A stretch of 64,000 nucleotides of DNA from Actinoplanes ianthinogenes (GCF_018324205.1 NZ_AP023356.1:7441501-7505500); one strand, 5' to 3'; shown: positions 24,022 through 33,427, numbered from the stretch's first letter. Program-made: numbers and translations. Notes: generated from the letters alone by a model not told the origin.

Positions 24022-24420
24022 ATGTCCACCCAGCCCTCAGCCACCGCCCTCGTCGCCGGGTTCTTCCAGTCCTTCGGGGCCGGTGACCTGCCGGGTCTGC
24101 TCGCCCTGTTCGCCGACGACGTGGACTTCCGGGTCGCCGGGGCGCCGACCGTGCCCTGGGTCGGGGAGCGCCGCACCCGCGCCGAGATCGAGGCGTTCTT
24201 CAAGACCCTCGGCGCCGAGCTGACCACCGAGGCGTTCGCCGTCGACGCGGTCTTCGGCGACGCGACCAACGCGGGCGCCACCGGCAGCTTCACCCAGCGC
24301 GTCAACAGCACCGGGAAGGCCTTCACCTCGGACTTCGCGCTGTACGTGCAGGCGAACGTCGGCGAGATCGTCAAGTTCCGCTTCTTCGAGGACAGCTTCG
24401 CCGTCGCCGAGGCGTTCTGA
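24022..24420 (+). CDS. NTF2/SnoaL-like protein
   Basis: 132 aa from ATG 24022, with GGGGAG 7 bases upstream. It has the usual order: first helix ATALVAGFFQSFGAGDLPGL, a strand FADDVDFRVAG, WVGERRTRAEIEAFFKTL, then the paired strands GSFTQRVNSTGKAFTSDFAL and VKFRFFEDSFAV. Proteins of this type include polyketide cyclases, ketosteroid-isomerase-like enzymes and binding proteins. It precedes the aldehyde dehydrogenase by 80 bases on the same strand, so it is probably the first enzyme of the rightward gene set. Confidence 0.75.
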   Translation: MSTQPSATALVAGFFQSFGAGDLPGLLALFADDVDFRVAGAPTVPWVGERRTRAEIEAFFKTLGAELTTEAFAVDAVFGDATNAGATGSFTQRVNSTGKAFTSDFALYVQANVGEIVKFRFFEDSFAVAEAF

Positions 24421-24500
24421 GCCACCCTCCCGTGGTCGTGGGGCGGCGGCCACCCCCGTGCCGCCGTCCCGCGGCCGCACCCCGACACGAAAGACGAATC

Positions 24501-25964
24501 ATGTTCATCGACAACCGCACGGAACCCGGGACGGCCGGGCCGTTGCTGGACGTCGTCAACCCGGCGACCGGCGAGGTCTGGGCCCGGGTCCCGGAGGCCG
24601 GCGCGGCCGACGTCGACCGGGCCGTCGCCGCCGCCCGGCGCGCCTTCGAGGAGGGGCCGTGGCCGCGGTGGCGTGCCGCCGACCGGGCCGACTTCCTGAT
24701 CCGGTTCGGCCGGGCTCTCGCCGAGCACGCCGAGGAGCTCGCCGCGCTCCAGGTCGCCGAGAACGGCAAGCTGATGCGCGAGATGCTCGGGCAGGTCAAG
24801 CTCTTCCCGGAGCACTTCACCTACTACGCGGGCCTCGCCCAGGCGCCGTCCGGGCAGACGAACCGGGTGCACCTGCCGGACGTGCTGAACTACACGGTGC
24901 GCGAGCCGCTCGGCGTGGTCGCCGCCATCACGCCGTGGAACTCCCCGCTGATGCTGCTCGTCTGGAAGCTCGGCCCGGCCCTGGCCGCCGGGAACACCGT
25001 GGTCGCCAAGCCCTCGGAGATCACTCCGGTGTCGGCGCTGCGGCTCGCCGAGATCGCCGCCGAGCAGGGCCTGCCGCCCGGCGTCCTGAACGTGGTCACC
25101 GGCTCGGCGGCGGCCGGGTCGGCGCTGGTCGACCACCCGGGCGTCGACAAGATCGCGTTCACCGGGTCGACGACGGCGGGTCAGGCGATCGCGGCGCGGG
25201 CGGGCGCCTCCCTCAAACGGGTGTCGCTGGAGCTCGGCGGCAAGAGCCCGAACATCGTCTTCGCCGACGCGGACCCCGAGGAGGCGGTCGACGGGGTGAT
25301 CGCCGGGATCTTCGGCGCCACCGGGCAGACCTGCATGGCCGGCTCCCGGGTGCTGCTCCAGGACGAGATCCACGACCGGGTCCTGGACCTGCTCGTCGCC
25401 CGGGCCCGGAGGATCGTCGTCGGCGATCCGGCCGACCCGGGCAGCGAGATGGGCACGGTCGCCTGCCGCGCGCAGTACGACAAGGTCATGCACTACGTGG
25501 CGGTCGCCCGCGAGGACGGCGCCCGGCTGGTGCACGGCGGTGGGCACGCCACCGTGCCGGGCCTGCCGAACGGCCTGTTCATCGAGCCCACCATCGTCGC
25601 CGGCGTGACGAACGAGATGCGGATCGCCCGCGAGGAGGTCTTCGGGCCGATCGCCGCGGTGCTGCGGTTCACCGACGAGGACGACGCCGTCCGGATCGCC
25701 AACGACAGCGCGTACGGCCTGGCCGCCGGGGTGTGGACGCGGGACGTCCGCCGGGCGCACCGGATGGCCGGCCGGCTGCGGGCGGGCACCGTGTGGATCA
25801 ACAACTACCGCAAGACCTCGTACGCCACCCCCTTCGGCGGCTACAAGCACAGCGGCATCGGCCGGGAGAACGGTCCGGACGCGCTGCGCGAGTACACCGA
25901 GGAGAAGAGCGTCTGGGTGGACACCGGACAGGGCGTCAAGGATCCCTTCAACCCCCGTGCCTGA
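24501..25964 (+). CDS. NAD(P)-dependent aldehyde dehydrogenase
   Basis: 487 aa, full length. Oxyanion Asn in TPWNSPL (about 145), nucleotide-binding [11 protein letters not shown] (about 215-225), catalytic Glu in LELGGKSPN (about 243) and catalytic Cys in GQTCMAGSR (about 277). It closes with the family's typical [12 protein letters not shown]. It oxidises an aldehyde to an acid in the cytosol; the substrate is not predictable. ATG 24501 with AAAGACG upstream. It lies between an NTF2-like gene and an aminotransferase, all rightward with short gaps. Confidence 0.9.
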   Translation: MFIDNRTEPGTAGPLLDVVNPATGEVWARVPEAGAADVDRAVAAARRAFEEGPWPRWRAADRADFLIRFGRALAEHAEELAALQVAENGKLMREMLGQVKLFPEHFTYYAGLAQAPSGQTNRVHLPDVLNYTVREPLGVVAAITPWNSPLMLLVWKLGPALAAGNTVVAKPSEITPVSALRLAEIAAEQGLPPGVLNVVTGSAAAGSALVDHPGVDKIAFTGSTTAGQAIAARAGASLKRVSLELGGKSPNIVFADADPEEAVDGVIAGIFGATGQTCMAGSRVLLQDEIHDRVLDLLVARARRIVVGDPADPGSEMGTVACRAQYDKVMHYVAVAREDGARLVHGGGHATVPGLPNGLFIEPTIVAGVTNEMRIAREEVFGPIAAVLRFTDEDDAVRIANDSAYGLAAGVWTRDVRRAHRMAGRLRAGTVWINNYRKTSYATPFGGYKHSGIGRENGPDALREYTEEKSVWVDTGQGVKDPFNPRA

Positions 25965-26007
25965 CCTCCTGACCTTCAGTCCCCGTGCCTTTCTGGAAGG
26001 AACGAAC

Positions 26008-27189
26008 ATGAGTCGCGTTTCCGCGCGGATCGCCAACATCGCCGAGTCGGCCACGCTGGCCGTCGACGCCAAGGCGAAGGCGCTCAAAGCGGCGGGCCGG
26101 CCGGTCATCGGATTCGGCGCCGGCGAGCCGGACTTTCCCACGCCGGACTACATCGTGGAGGCCGCGGTGGCGGCCTGCCGGGACCCGCGTTTCCACAAGT
26201 ACACCCCGGCCGGCGGCCTGCCCGAGCTGCGCGAGGCCATCGCCCGCCAGGTGGGCCGCCCGGCCGGGCAGGTGGTCGTCACCAACGGCGGCAAGCAGGC
26301 CGTCTACCAGGCGTTCGCGGCCCTGCTGGACCCGGGCGACGAGGTGCTCGTGCCCGCGCCGTACTGGACCACGTACCCCGAGGCGATCAAGCTGGCCGGT
26401 GGCGTGCCGGTCCCGGTCCTGACCGACGAGTCCACCGGTTACCTGGCCGGCGTGGACCAGCTGGCGGCCGCGCTGACCCCGCGGACCAAGGTGCTGCTGA
26501 TCTGCTCGCCGTCCAACCCGACCGGCGCCGTCTACCCGCGCGAGCAGCTGGCCGAGATCGGCCGCTGGGCGCTGGAGAACGACCTGATGGTCGTCACCGA
26601 CGAGATCTACGAGCATCTGGTGTACGGCGACGCCGAGTTCCACTCCCTGCCGGTGGTGGTGCCGGAGCTCGCCGACCGCACCATCGTGCTCAGCGGCGTC
26701 TCCAAGACGTTCGCGATGACCGGCTGGCGGGTCGGCTGGATGTACGGCCCCGACGACCTGATCAAGGGCGCCCTCAACCTCCAGTCGCACGCCACCTCGA
26801 ACGTCAGCAACGTCGCCCAGGCCGCCGCCCTCGCCGCGGTCACCGGGGACCTGTCCGCGGTCGCCGAGATGCGCCGGGCCTTCGACCGGCGCCGCCGCAC
26901 CATGGTCCGGATGCTCAACGAGATCCCGGGCGTCGTCTGCCCGGAGCCGCAGGGCGCGTTCTACGTCTACCCGTCCGTCGCCGGGCTGCTCGGCCGGGAG
27001 CTGCGCGGCCGCCGCCCGGCCAGCTCGATGGAGCTGGCGTCGCTGATCCTCGACGAGGCCGAGGTCGCCCTGGTGCCGGGCGAGGCGTTCGGGACGCCCG
27101 GTTACTTCCGCCTCTCCTACGCCCTGGGCGACGACGACCTGGTGGAGGGCGTCACCCGGATCGCCAAGCTGGCGCACGAAGCCGCCTGA
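26008..27189 (+). CDS. PLP-dependent aminotransferase, class I/II (aspartate type Ib-like)
   Basis: 393 aa. [15 protein letters not shown] (about 38), the PLP-phosphate contact [12 protein letters not shown] (about 92), [15 protein letters not shown] (about 168) with the Asn contact, [11 protein letters not shown] (about 200), and the Schiff-base Lys in [16 protein letters not shown] (about 232). This motif set fits the Ib subgroup of aspartate/aromatic aminotransferases. GGAAGGAA lies before the ATG. It is 43 bases behind the aldehyde dehydrogenase and 34 before the Sua5-like gene. Possible role: transamination of an unusual oxo-acid intermediate. Confidence 0.9.
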   Translation: MSRVSARIANIAESATLAVDAKAKALKAAGRPVIGFGAGEPDFPTPDYIVEAAVAACRDPRFHKYTPAGGLPELREAIARQVGRPAGQVVVTNGGKQAVYQAFAALLDPGDEVLVPAPYWTTYPEAIKLAGGVPVPVLTDESTGYLAGVDQLAAALTPRTKVLLICSPSNPTGAVYPREQLAEIGRWALENDLMVVTDEIYEHLVYGDAEFHSLPVVVPELADRTIVLSGVSKTFAMTGWRVGWMYGPDDLIKGALNLQSHATSNVSNVAQAAALAAVTGDLSAVAEMRRAFDRRRRTMVRMLNEIPGVVCPEPQGAFYVYPSVAGLLGRELRGRRPASSMELASLILDEAEVALVPGEAFGTPGYFRLSYALGDDDLVEGVTRIAKLAHEAA

Positions 27190-27223
27190 CCAGCTGTTCG
27201 CTGATATTCAAGAGGAGATCATC

Positions 27224-27934
27224 ATGCCCGACATCCGGCCGTACAACGACGAGACGCACGCCTACGCCCTGGAACTGCTCAAGCAGGACGGGGTGATCGT
27301 CGCCCCGAGCGTGACGAACTACGGCGTCTTCTGCGCGGCGACCAGCCGCATCGGCATCAACCGCATCTTCGAGATGAAGCAGCGCACCAAGTTCGGCCCG
27401 CTCACCCTGGGCATCGGGCACCCGGAGGACGCCCGGACGTACGCCGACATCCCGGCCGACTTCCCCGACGAGCTGATCGCCGAGCTGCTGCTGGGGATGA
27501 CCACCACGGTCTTCTTCGCGTCGGCGGCCTCCCGTGAGTTCCCGGCGGAGATGACCGTGGGCGCGCCCACCGTCGGCCTCTTCTGCCACGGGACCAGCCC
27601 GATGTGGGCGATCGGCCGCGACTTCGGCCCGATCGCGCTGACCTCGTCCAACATCTCCGGCACCGGCGGCCACCAGGTCACCCGGGAGCAGGCGATCAAC
27701 GACCTCGGCCAGCACGCCGACCTGGTCATCGACGGCGGCCCGATCGGCTGGGACGACGCGGCCGGCCCGTTCCAGAGCAACACCGTCGTCGACTTCTCCT
27801 TCGACCCGCCGCACCTGGTGCGCCCCGGCCGGTACGCCACCGAGCGCCTGCTGCGCCACTTCCCGGACCTGGTGACCGACCTGGACGAGTACAAGCGCGT
27901 GCTCACCGAACGCATGGGAGACGTGAAGCTGTGA
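27224..27934 (+). CDS. Sua5/YciO/YrdC/YwlC family protein
   Basis: 236 aa. The family's first loop, normally PTDTVYGL, reads APSVTNYGVF here. K-x-R nucleotide contacts appear in FEMKQRTKFGPLTLGI (about 46) and the ATP/carbamoyl-binding loop is LTSSNISGTGGHQ (about 137). Housekeeping members make threonylcarbamoyl-AMP for tRNA t6A; related domains carbamoylate natural products. The altered first loop and its place between an aminotransferase and an exporter suggest a dedicated biosynthetic role, not tRNA modification. AGGAG before ATG 27224. The next gene overlaps its stop (GTGA). Confidence 0.8.
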   Translation: MPDIRPYNDETHAYALELLKQDGVIVAPSVTNYGVFCAATSRIGINRIFEMKQRTKFGPLTLGIGHPEDARTYADIPADFPDELIAELLLGMTTTVFFASAASREFPAEMTVGAPTVGLFCHGTSPMWAIGRDFGPIALTSSNISGTGGHQVTREQAINDLGQHADLVIDGGPIGWDDAAGPFQSNTVVDFSFDPPHLVRPGRYATERLLRHFPDLVTDLDEYKRVLTERMGDVKL

Positions 27935-29091
27935 CCGCGTCGCAGACCAGTCCGGTCGCCGCGCCGGCCGGCCCGGCCCCGGACGCGCCGATCGCCGCCT
28001 TCTGCGTCTTCCTCGCCGCGGCGGCCACCCTGGCCACCGGGCAGCTCTTCGGCTTCCTCGCCTTCGTCCCGCAGCTGACCGAGCGCTTCGGCTCCGCGGT
28101 CAAGCTCGGGCTGCCGCTGTTCGCCGCGGGCTACGCGGTCGGCATGATCCTGCTCGGTTCGCTGGCGGGCCGGCTGGGCGCACGCCGCGTGCTGGTCGTC
28201 AGCCTCGCCGCGGGCGGCGTGCTGAGCCTGGTCACCTCGCTGGCCCCGCACGTGTCGGTGCTGCTCGGCCTGCGGTTCGCCGAGGGCCTGGTGCTGGGCG
28301 GGTTCCCGCCGGCGGCGTTCGTCGCCTCGGTGCAGCGGGTGCCCCAGCAGAAGATCCTGTTCCCCAACTCGGCCATGGTGTTCGGGCTGCTCGGGTCAGC
28401 CGGCGCCGCCGGTCTGGCCGCTCGTGGCCTGGCCGCGACCGTCGGGTGGCGCGGCGGGCTGGTGGTCTTCGGACTGTTGCTGCTCGTGGTGGCCGGGGTC
28501 GCCGCCGTCCAGCGGGGCATCGCCCCCGGCCGCCCGTCCCCGGTCCACCCCTACCGCCTGGTGGGTGTGGAGCTGGCCGGTCCGGAGGTCCTGTTCAGCG
28601 CGGCCTGCGGCATGGTCACCATGGCCACCTTCGTCACCACGAACGGCGCCGCGCAGAAGGGTCCGCACCCGATCGCCGCGCTGCTGATCGTGCTGGGCGC
28701 GGTCCTGACGCTGCTGGCCCTGGCCAAGCTGATCGTGCGGCGGCCGGCGGACCTGCGCCGGATCGTGGGGCTGGTCCTCACCCTGGCCGGCGCCGCGGTG
28801 CTGCACCTGAGCGAAGATCAGGTGCTCGTCGCGCTGGCCCTGGCCACGGTCGGCGCCACGCTGACCGTCCCGGCCTCGATCCAGCAGGTGGTCGGCAACG
28901 CGCGCAAGGCGATCCCGGTCGCCGTCGCCAGCTTCACCTGCTCGCTGTTCGTCGGCGGCGCGCTCGCCGGCCTGGCCGTCACCGGCCTGGTCGCCATCGA
29001 GCCGTCCACGGTGACCGCCGTGCTCCTCGCCGGCCTGGCCCTGGCCGGTGTGGGCGGGGTGATCCGCAGCGCGCAGTCCCGGCGACGCTAG
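27931..29091 (+). CDS. MFS transporter, 12-helix type
   Basis: 386 aa from GTG 27931, overlapping the upstream stop. About 12 hydrophobic helices, with the helix 2-3 motif GSLAGRLGARRVLVVSLAAG (MFS motif A variant) and a helix-4 RFAEGLVLGGFPPAAF. It resembles sugar-efflux/CynX-like exporters or importers. Being the last gene of the rightward set, it is a good candidate to move that pathway's product or precursor. It is convergent with the Lrp-type regulator, sharing 4 bases (29088-29091). Confidence 0.8.
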   Translation: MTASQTSPVAAPAGPAPDAPIAAFCVFLAAAATLATGQLFGFLAFVPQLTERFGSAVKLGLPLFAAGYAVGMILLGSLAGRLGARRVLVVSLAAGGVLSLVTSLAPHVSVLLGLRFAEGLVLGGFPPAAFVASVQRVPQQKILFPNSAMVFGLLGSAGAAGLAARGLAATVGWRGGLVVFGLLLLVVAGVAAVQRGIAPGRPSPVHPYRLVGVELAGPEVLFSAACGMVTMATFVTTNGAAQKGPHPIAALLIVLGAVLTLLALAKLIVRRPADLRRIVGLVLTLAGAAVLHLSEDQVLVALALATVGATLTVPASIQQVVGNARKAIPVAVASFTCSLFVGGALAGLAVTGLVAIEPSTVTAVLLAGLALAGVGGVIRSAQSRRR

Positions 29092-30041
29092 CGAACGGCG
29101 CCGAGCTGCTTGACGTGTTTGAGCACCGGCGCCGATTCGATCCGCTCCACGCCCTCCAGCGGACCGATCCGCTCCGTCAGATAGCGGTAGAACGACGGCA
29201 TGTCCTCGCAGATGGCGGTCGCCTGCAAGTTCGTCGGCCCGGTGGTGGCCGCCGCGAAGACGATCTCCTCGTGTTCGCCCAGGGCGGCACCCACCTGGGC
29301 CACCCGGGACGGCGCGACCGACAGCCAGAGGATCACCACGGCGCGGAAACCGTACAGCTCCGGCTCCATCTCCACGTCGGTGTAGAGCGAGCCCGAGTCG
29401 AACAGCTCCTGCACCCGGCGGCGTACCGTCGACTCGGGCCAGCCGGTCTGCCCGGCCAGCTCGGTGAAGCTGAGCCGCCCGTCCCAGGAGAGCGCGTCGA
29501 TCAGCGGCGCGTCGGCGTCGGTGAGCCGGGCCGCGGGGCGGCCGCCGGCGGCCGGGGTCAGCGCGGCGATCTGCTCGGCGGTGAGCGCGTCGTCGCGCAG
29601 GTCCGGGCCGACCGCGCCGCCGACGTAGTTGTGGATCACGCAGTGCGCGCTGACCGCGACCAGGCGCGGGGTGCGGGGCAGTTTCTGGAGCAGCAGCGAC
29701 TCCCGGTCGGCGGCGGCCGGGATCTGCACGCTGCACGCGATCTCGGTGCCGCCGGAGGTGATGTTGACCCAGGCGGTGTCCGGGCGGCGGGCCAGGGCGC
29801 CGGCGATCTGCATGGCCGCGTCCGGGGCGGCGCGCAGCCGCAGCGCCCACGACTCGTAGCCCAGCTCGATGTGGTTGGGCAGGCCGACCACGCGCAGGCC
29901 GGCCTCCTCGCGCAGCCGCCGGTACCGCCGGGCGACGGTCTGGTCGGAGACGCCGAGGACCGCGCCGATCTCCCGGTATCCGGCCCGGCCGTTGATCCGC
30001 AGCGCGTGCGTCACCTGCCGGTCCAGCGTGTCGATTTCCAC
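29088..30041 (-). CDS. Double-domain Lrp/AsnC-type transcriptional regulator
   Basis: 317 aa. Two AsnC-like units in tandem. The first HTH is LDRQVTHALRINGRAGYREI with VSDQTVARRYRRL (about 5-45), followed by a RAM-like sensor domain. The second HTH is LIDALSWDGRLSFTELAGQT with PESTVRRRVQEL (about 180-225), followed by a second sensor domain with VVILWLSVAPSRVAQVG. Such duplicated Lrp proteins are common in actinomycetes and respond to amino acids or related ligands. It is placed between two MFS genes: convergent with the first, divergent from the second with 85 bases between, where its operator is expected. Confidence 0.85.
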   Translation of the reverse strand: MEIDTLDRQVTHALRINGRAGYREIGAVLGVSDQTVARRYRRLREEAGLRVVGLPNHIELGYESWALRLRAAPDAAMQIAGALARRPDTAWVNITSGGTEIACSVQIPAAADRESLLLQKLPRTPRLVAVSAHCVIHNYVGGAVGPDLRDDALTAEQIAALTPAAGGRPAARLTDADAPLIDALSWDGRLSFTELAGQTGWPESTVRRRVQELFDSGSLYTDVEMEPELYGFRAVVILWLSVAPSRVAQVGAALGEHEEIVFAAATTGPTNLQATAICEDMPSFYRYLTERIGPLEGVERIESAPVLKHVKQLGAVR

Positions 30042-30126
30042 CGCATCAACCTAACGGATGTCGAGATCCGCAGAGTTTGGCGATCTGGTTCGTTGGTTCT
30101 TTGAAACCCGCGGCATCCTGCTGTGC

Positions 30127-31539
30127 ATGCGTAAATGGTCACCTCTGCTCGCCGTCTGCCTCGGCACCTTCCTGCTGCTGGTGGACGTCACCATCGTCGT
30201 CGTCGCGTTGCCGTCGATCGCCGACAAGTTCGGGGCCGGGTACGCCGACCTCCAGTGGGTGCTCGACGGCTATGCCCTGGCGCTGGCCGCCCTGCTGCTC
30301 GGCGCCGGCTCGCTCGCCGACCGGTACGGCCGCCGCCGTACCTATCTGGCCGGCATCGGCATCTTCGCGATCTCCTCCCTGCTCTGCGCGGTCGCCCCGA
30401 ACGAACAGGCGCTGATCGCCGCCCGCGTCCTGCAGGGCGCCGGCGGCGCGGCGATGTTCGCCTGCACCGCGGCCCTGCTCAACGTCACCTATCAGGGCCG
30501 TGACCGGGGTGTCGCCTTCGGCGTCTGGGGCGCGGTCAACGGCGCCGCCGCCGCGGCCGGCCCGCTCGCCGGCGGGCTGCTCACCGAGCACCTCGGCTGG
30601 CGCTGGGTGTTCCTGGTCAACCTGCCGATCTGCCTGGTCGCGGTCTGGTTCACGGTGCGCGGCGTGACCGAGTCGAAGGCGTCCTGGGGCGGCCGGTTCG
30701 ACCTGCCCGGCACGATCACGTTCACGGTGGCGGCGGGCGCCGTCACGTACGGCCTGATCCGCGCCGGCGACGCCGGCTGGACCGACGGCGTGGCGCTGAC
30801 CGCGTTCGCCACCGGCGCCGTCGCCCTGGTCGCGTTCATCGTCGCCGAACTGCGCTCCGACCACCCGATGCTGGACCTCTCGCTGTTCCGGCGGGCGCCG
30901 TTCGCCACGCTGATCGTGGCCGCGTTCCTCACCCAGGCCGCCGCGTTCGGCTACCTGCCGTTCAGCACCGTCTGGCTCCAGCAGGTGCTGCACAACGGAC
31001 CGGTCGACGCCGGCCTGACGGGCGCGCTGCCGATGGCCGCCGCCTCGCTGGTGATCGGCGCGGCGGCCGGGCGGTTCCTGCAGAAGGTCGCCCCGCGCTG
31101 GACGGTCGGGCTCGGCCTGCTGCTGATCGCGGCCGGTGACCTGCTCCAGGCCCGGCTCGACGCGGACAGCACCGGCACGGCGCTGATCCCCGGCCTGATC
31201 GTGGTCGGCGTCGGGGTCGGCTGCGTGCTGCCGTCGCTCTCCTCGGCCATCCTCGGCGCGGTGCCGCGGGAGCGCAGCGGGATGGCCGGCGGGGCGCTGA
31301 ACACGTTCCGCCAGCTCGGCTTCGCGCTCGGCGTCGCGGTGTTCGGCACCATCTTCGCCGACCACATCAGCGACGGACACGGCCAGCCGGTCGCGTTCGC
31401 CGACGGTCTCAACGCGACCCTGCTGGTCGCGGCCGGGACCGCCGCGGCCGCGGCGGTGCTGGTGCTGCTCTTCGTGCGGCCCGCCGCCGAGTCGCGGGAC
31501 CTTCGGCCCGTCGAGTCGGGTGATCTGACCCGGGCGTGA
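30127..31539 (+). CDS. MFS exporter, DHA2 (14-helix) type
   Basis: 470 aa. Motif LLLVDVTIVVVALPSIA in helix 1, YALALAALLLGAGSLADRYG with GRRRTYLAG (motif A) after helix 2, motif C-like AAAAGPLAGGLLTEHLGWRW in helix 5, and GALPMAAASLVIGAAAGRFL in the second half; about 14 helices. It fits the QacA/EmrB drug:proton antiporter family. ATG 30127. It is divergent from the Lrp-type regulator that probably controls it. A broken relative lies at 9576-9938. Confidence 0.9.
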   Translation: MRKWSPLLAVCLGTFLLLVDVTIVVVALPSIADKFGAGYADLQWVLDGYALALAALLLGAGSLADRYGRRRTYLAGIGIFAISSLLCAVAPNEQALIAARVLQGAGGAAMFACTAALLNVTYQGRDRGVAFGVWGAVNGAAAAAGPLAGGLLTEHLGWRWVFLVNLPICLVAVWFTVRGVTESKASWGGRFDLPGTITFTVAAGAVTYGLIRAGDAGWTDGVALTAFATGAVALVAFIVAELRSDHPMLDLSLFRRAPFATLIVAAFLTQAAAFGYLPFSTVWLQQVLHNGPVDAGLTGALPMAAASLVIGAAAGRFLQKVAPRWTVGLGLLLIAAGDLLQARLDADSTGTALIPGLIVVGVGVGCVLPSLSSAILGAVPRERSGMAGGALNTFRQLGFALGVAVFGTIFADHISDGHGQPVAFADGLNATLLVAAGTAAAAAVLVLLFVRPAAESRDLRPVESGDLTRA

Positions 31540-31592
31540 CGCCGCCGGACGGAGGAGTGTCGAAGGCAGAGAGATTGACTGAGGAGGAAGCG

Positions 31593-32144
31593 ATGACCAC
31601 CATCGCGGCGCACCGCCTCGAGCAGGTCGAGGCCCCGGGTTCGATGCTCACCAAGTCCGCTGCCAAGGCACTCGCCGTCCTGCGGGTCGCCACCGGGTTC
31701 GTCTTCCTCTGGGCGTTCCTGGACAAGACCTTCGGTTTCGGATACGCCACCCCGTCCGCCAAGGCCTGGATCAACGGCGGCTCACCGACCAAGGGCTTCC
31801 TGGCCGGCGTCGAGGCCGGCCCGCTCCAGGGTTTCTTCCACGACATCGCCGGCACCACGGTCGCCGACTGGGGCTTCATGATCGGCCTGCTCGGCATCGG
31901 CCTCGCCATGATCCTCGGCGTCGGCCTGCGCATCGCCGCGGCCTCCGGCGCCGTCATGATGGCTCTGATGTGGCTCGCCGAGTGGCCGGTGGCCAGCGGC
32001 TCCACCAACCCGATCGTCGACTACCACGTGATCTACGCCCTGGTCGGCGTCGTGCTGGCGCTGACCTACGCCGGGCACACCTGGGGGCTGGGCCGCCTGT
32101 GGACCCGCCTCCCGCTGATCCAGAAGAACCGCTGGCTGATCTGA
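31593..32144 (+). CDS. DoxX-family membrane protein
   Basis: 183 aa. GAGGAGGAAG directly before ATG 31593 fixes the start. Four helices: LRVATGFVFLWAFLDKTFG (typical DoxX first helix), WGFMIGLLGIGLAMILGVG, AASGAVMMALMWLAEWPVAS and YALVGVVLALTYAGHTWGL. The conserved DKTFGFGYATP loop and INGGSPTKGFL follow the family. DoxX proteins are membrane subunits of thiosulfate:quinone oxidoreductase-like or unassigned redox systems. 53 bases behind the MFS gene; followed by a strong terminator. Confidence 0.82.
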   Translation: MTTIAAHRLEQVEAPGSMLTKSAAKALAVLRVATGFVFLWAFLDKTFGFGYATPSAKAWINGGSPTKGFLAGVEAGPLQGFFHDIAGTTVADWGFMIGLLGIGLAMILGVGLRIAAASGAVMMALMWLAEWPVASGSTNPIVDYHVIYALVGVVLALTYAGHTWGLGRLWTRLPLIQKNRWLI

Positions 32145-32157
32145 AACCCTTCCCCGG

Positions 32158-32190
32158 CGCCCGGGCCGCTTCGGCCCGGGCGGTCCTTTT
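32158..32190 (+). terminator. Rho-independent terminator after the DoxX gene
   Basis: CGCCCGGGCCG (32158-32168) pairs perfectly with CGGCCCGGGCG (32172-32182) around a CTT loop and is followed by GTCCTTTT. It lies 14 bases after the stop codon. Confidence 0.85.
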
Positions 32191-32260
32191 CCCTTCCGGT
32201 CCGCAAACCCATTTCCGGTACGCCCTGAGCAGCCGTCCACGCCCTTCGACCACCCTCACC

Positions 32261-32449
32261 TTGACGCCACTCTTCTCCGGCGTCGCCTTGCCGCCGCTCT
32301 TCTCCGGTGTCGCCTTGCCGCCGCTCTTCTCCGGTGTCGCCTTGACGCCGCTCTTCTCCGGTGTCGCCTTGCCGCCGCTCTTCTCCGGTGTCGCCTTGAC
32401 GCCGCTTCTCGCCGGTGTCGCCTTGACGTCGCTTCTCGCCGGTGGGGCC
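32261..32449. repeat. Seven tandem 27-bp repeats
   Basis: Units start at 32261, 32288, 32315, 32342, 32369, 32396 and 32423, consensus TTGMCGCCGCTCTTCTCC then GGTGTCGCC. The middle copies are nearly identical and the outer ones drift. With period 27 all frames stay open; read leftward one frame would give a lysine-rich KATPEKSGG repeat. No start site or ribosome site makes that convincing, so I list it as a repeat only. Confidence 0.8.
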
Positions 32450-32949
32450 TGACGCCATCCTTGCCGGTGCGGCCGTGACGCCATCCCTCGCCGGTGCAGC
32501 CTGACACGCCCGCCGAGCGCCGCAGGCTCGTCGGCATCCCTGATCGGAGAGCGCCCAGCTGGCCAAGCGGGCTCGTGAGCTCTCCGACCACGAAGAACTG
32601 CGCCTATCCCCGAGCTGGCCCGCGATCCACATCGGCGCATGGGCGCGTTTCCTCCTGAGGGAGATCGCTGTCAATCGCGTCCGTGTCTCGCCTCCCTGAC
32701 CCAGCCGGCCGGGCCAGGAGACCACCACTCACAGTCCGCCGCCGGACACGACCTCGGCGCGCCAAGCCACGAAACGCTCTTCTCCCCGACCCAGCCGCCG
32801 CCCACGGGGTTGCTGGTCACCGCCGACGGCCCGCTACCTCGACAACGCCGTCCAGGTTGCCGCCGGCGGACACCCGGAGGGCGGTACCGGTTCCCGACCC
32901 GCCCACCTTGCGCCCGAACCGCCCACCCCGCGCCCCGACTTTGCGCCCG
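32450..32949. other. Intergenic stretch without recognisable genes
   Basis: The 500 bases between the 27-bp and the 63-bp repeat arrays contain open frames in several registers, but none has a credible start, protein-like composition or neighbour relationship. I see no RNA gene. It forms part of an approximately 1.28-kb repeat-rich gap between the DoxX gene and the secreted protein gene. Confidence 0.5.
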
Positions 32950-33345
32950 GAGCCAGCCCAGGTTCCCCGGCTGGTCCCGATGGCCCTATCCCGTCCCCGG
33001 TGAGGGCCGTAGGAGCCAGCCGGGATCATCGAGCTGGCGTTCATGGTCCTGTCTCGTGCCTGGTTGGGGCGGTGGGGGCCAGCCCGGGTTCCCCGGCTGG
33101 GCCTGATGGCCCTATCCCGTGCCTGGTTAGGGCGGTGGGAGCCAGCCGGGATCATCGAGCTGGCGTTCATGGTCCTGTCTCGTGGCTGGTTAGGGCGGTG
33201 GGGGCCAGCCGGGATCATCGAGCTGGCGTTTATGGTCCTGTCTCGTGCCTGGTTGGGGCGGTGGGGGCCAGCCCGGGTTCCCCGGCTGGGCCTGATGGCC
33301 CTATCCCGTGGCTGGTTGGGGCGGTGGGAGCCAGCCGGGATTCGG
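32950..33345. repeat. Tandem array of 63-bp hairpin-forming repeats (array B)
   Basis: The anchor GCCAGC recurs at 32952, 33015, 33078, 33141, 33204, 33267 and 33330, always 63 bp apart. Two subtypes alternate irregularly: one with CCCGGGTTCCCCGGCTGGGC and GGCCCTATCCCG, the other with GGGATCATCGAGCTGGCG. The design (GCCAGC / GCTGG, GGCCCTATCC / GGTTAGGGC) and the period are the same as array A at 18713, 14 kb away. It lies just past the 3' end of the leftward secreted protein gene. Confidence 0.75.
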
Positions 33346-33427
33346 GGAGGCCCCTGGGCGGGTGGGACTGGCGAGAGGGCGGCGCGGGCGGGGTTGCAGC
33401 GCCGGGAGGGGCGGGCTTCGCAGAGGG

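Noticed and set aside
31954-32640. Minus-strand frame with KATPEKSGG repeats
   Set aside because: The open frame is a by-product of a 27-bp period. It runs through the DoxX terminator into the DoxX gene and lacks a start signal.
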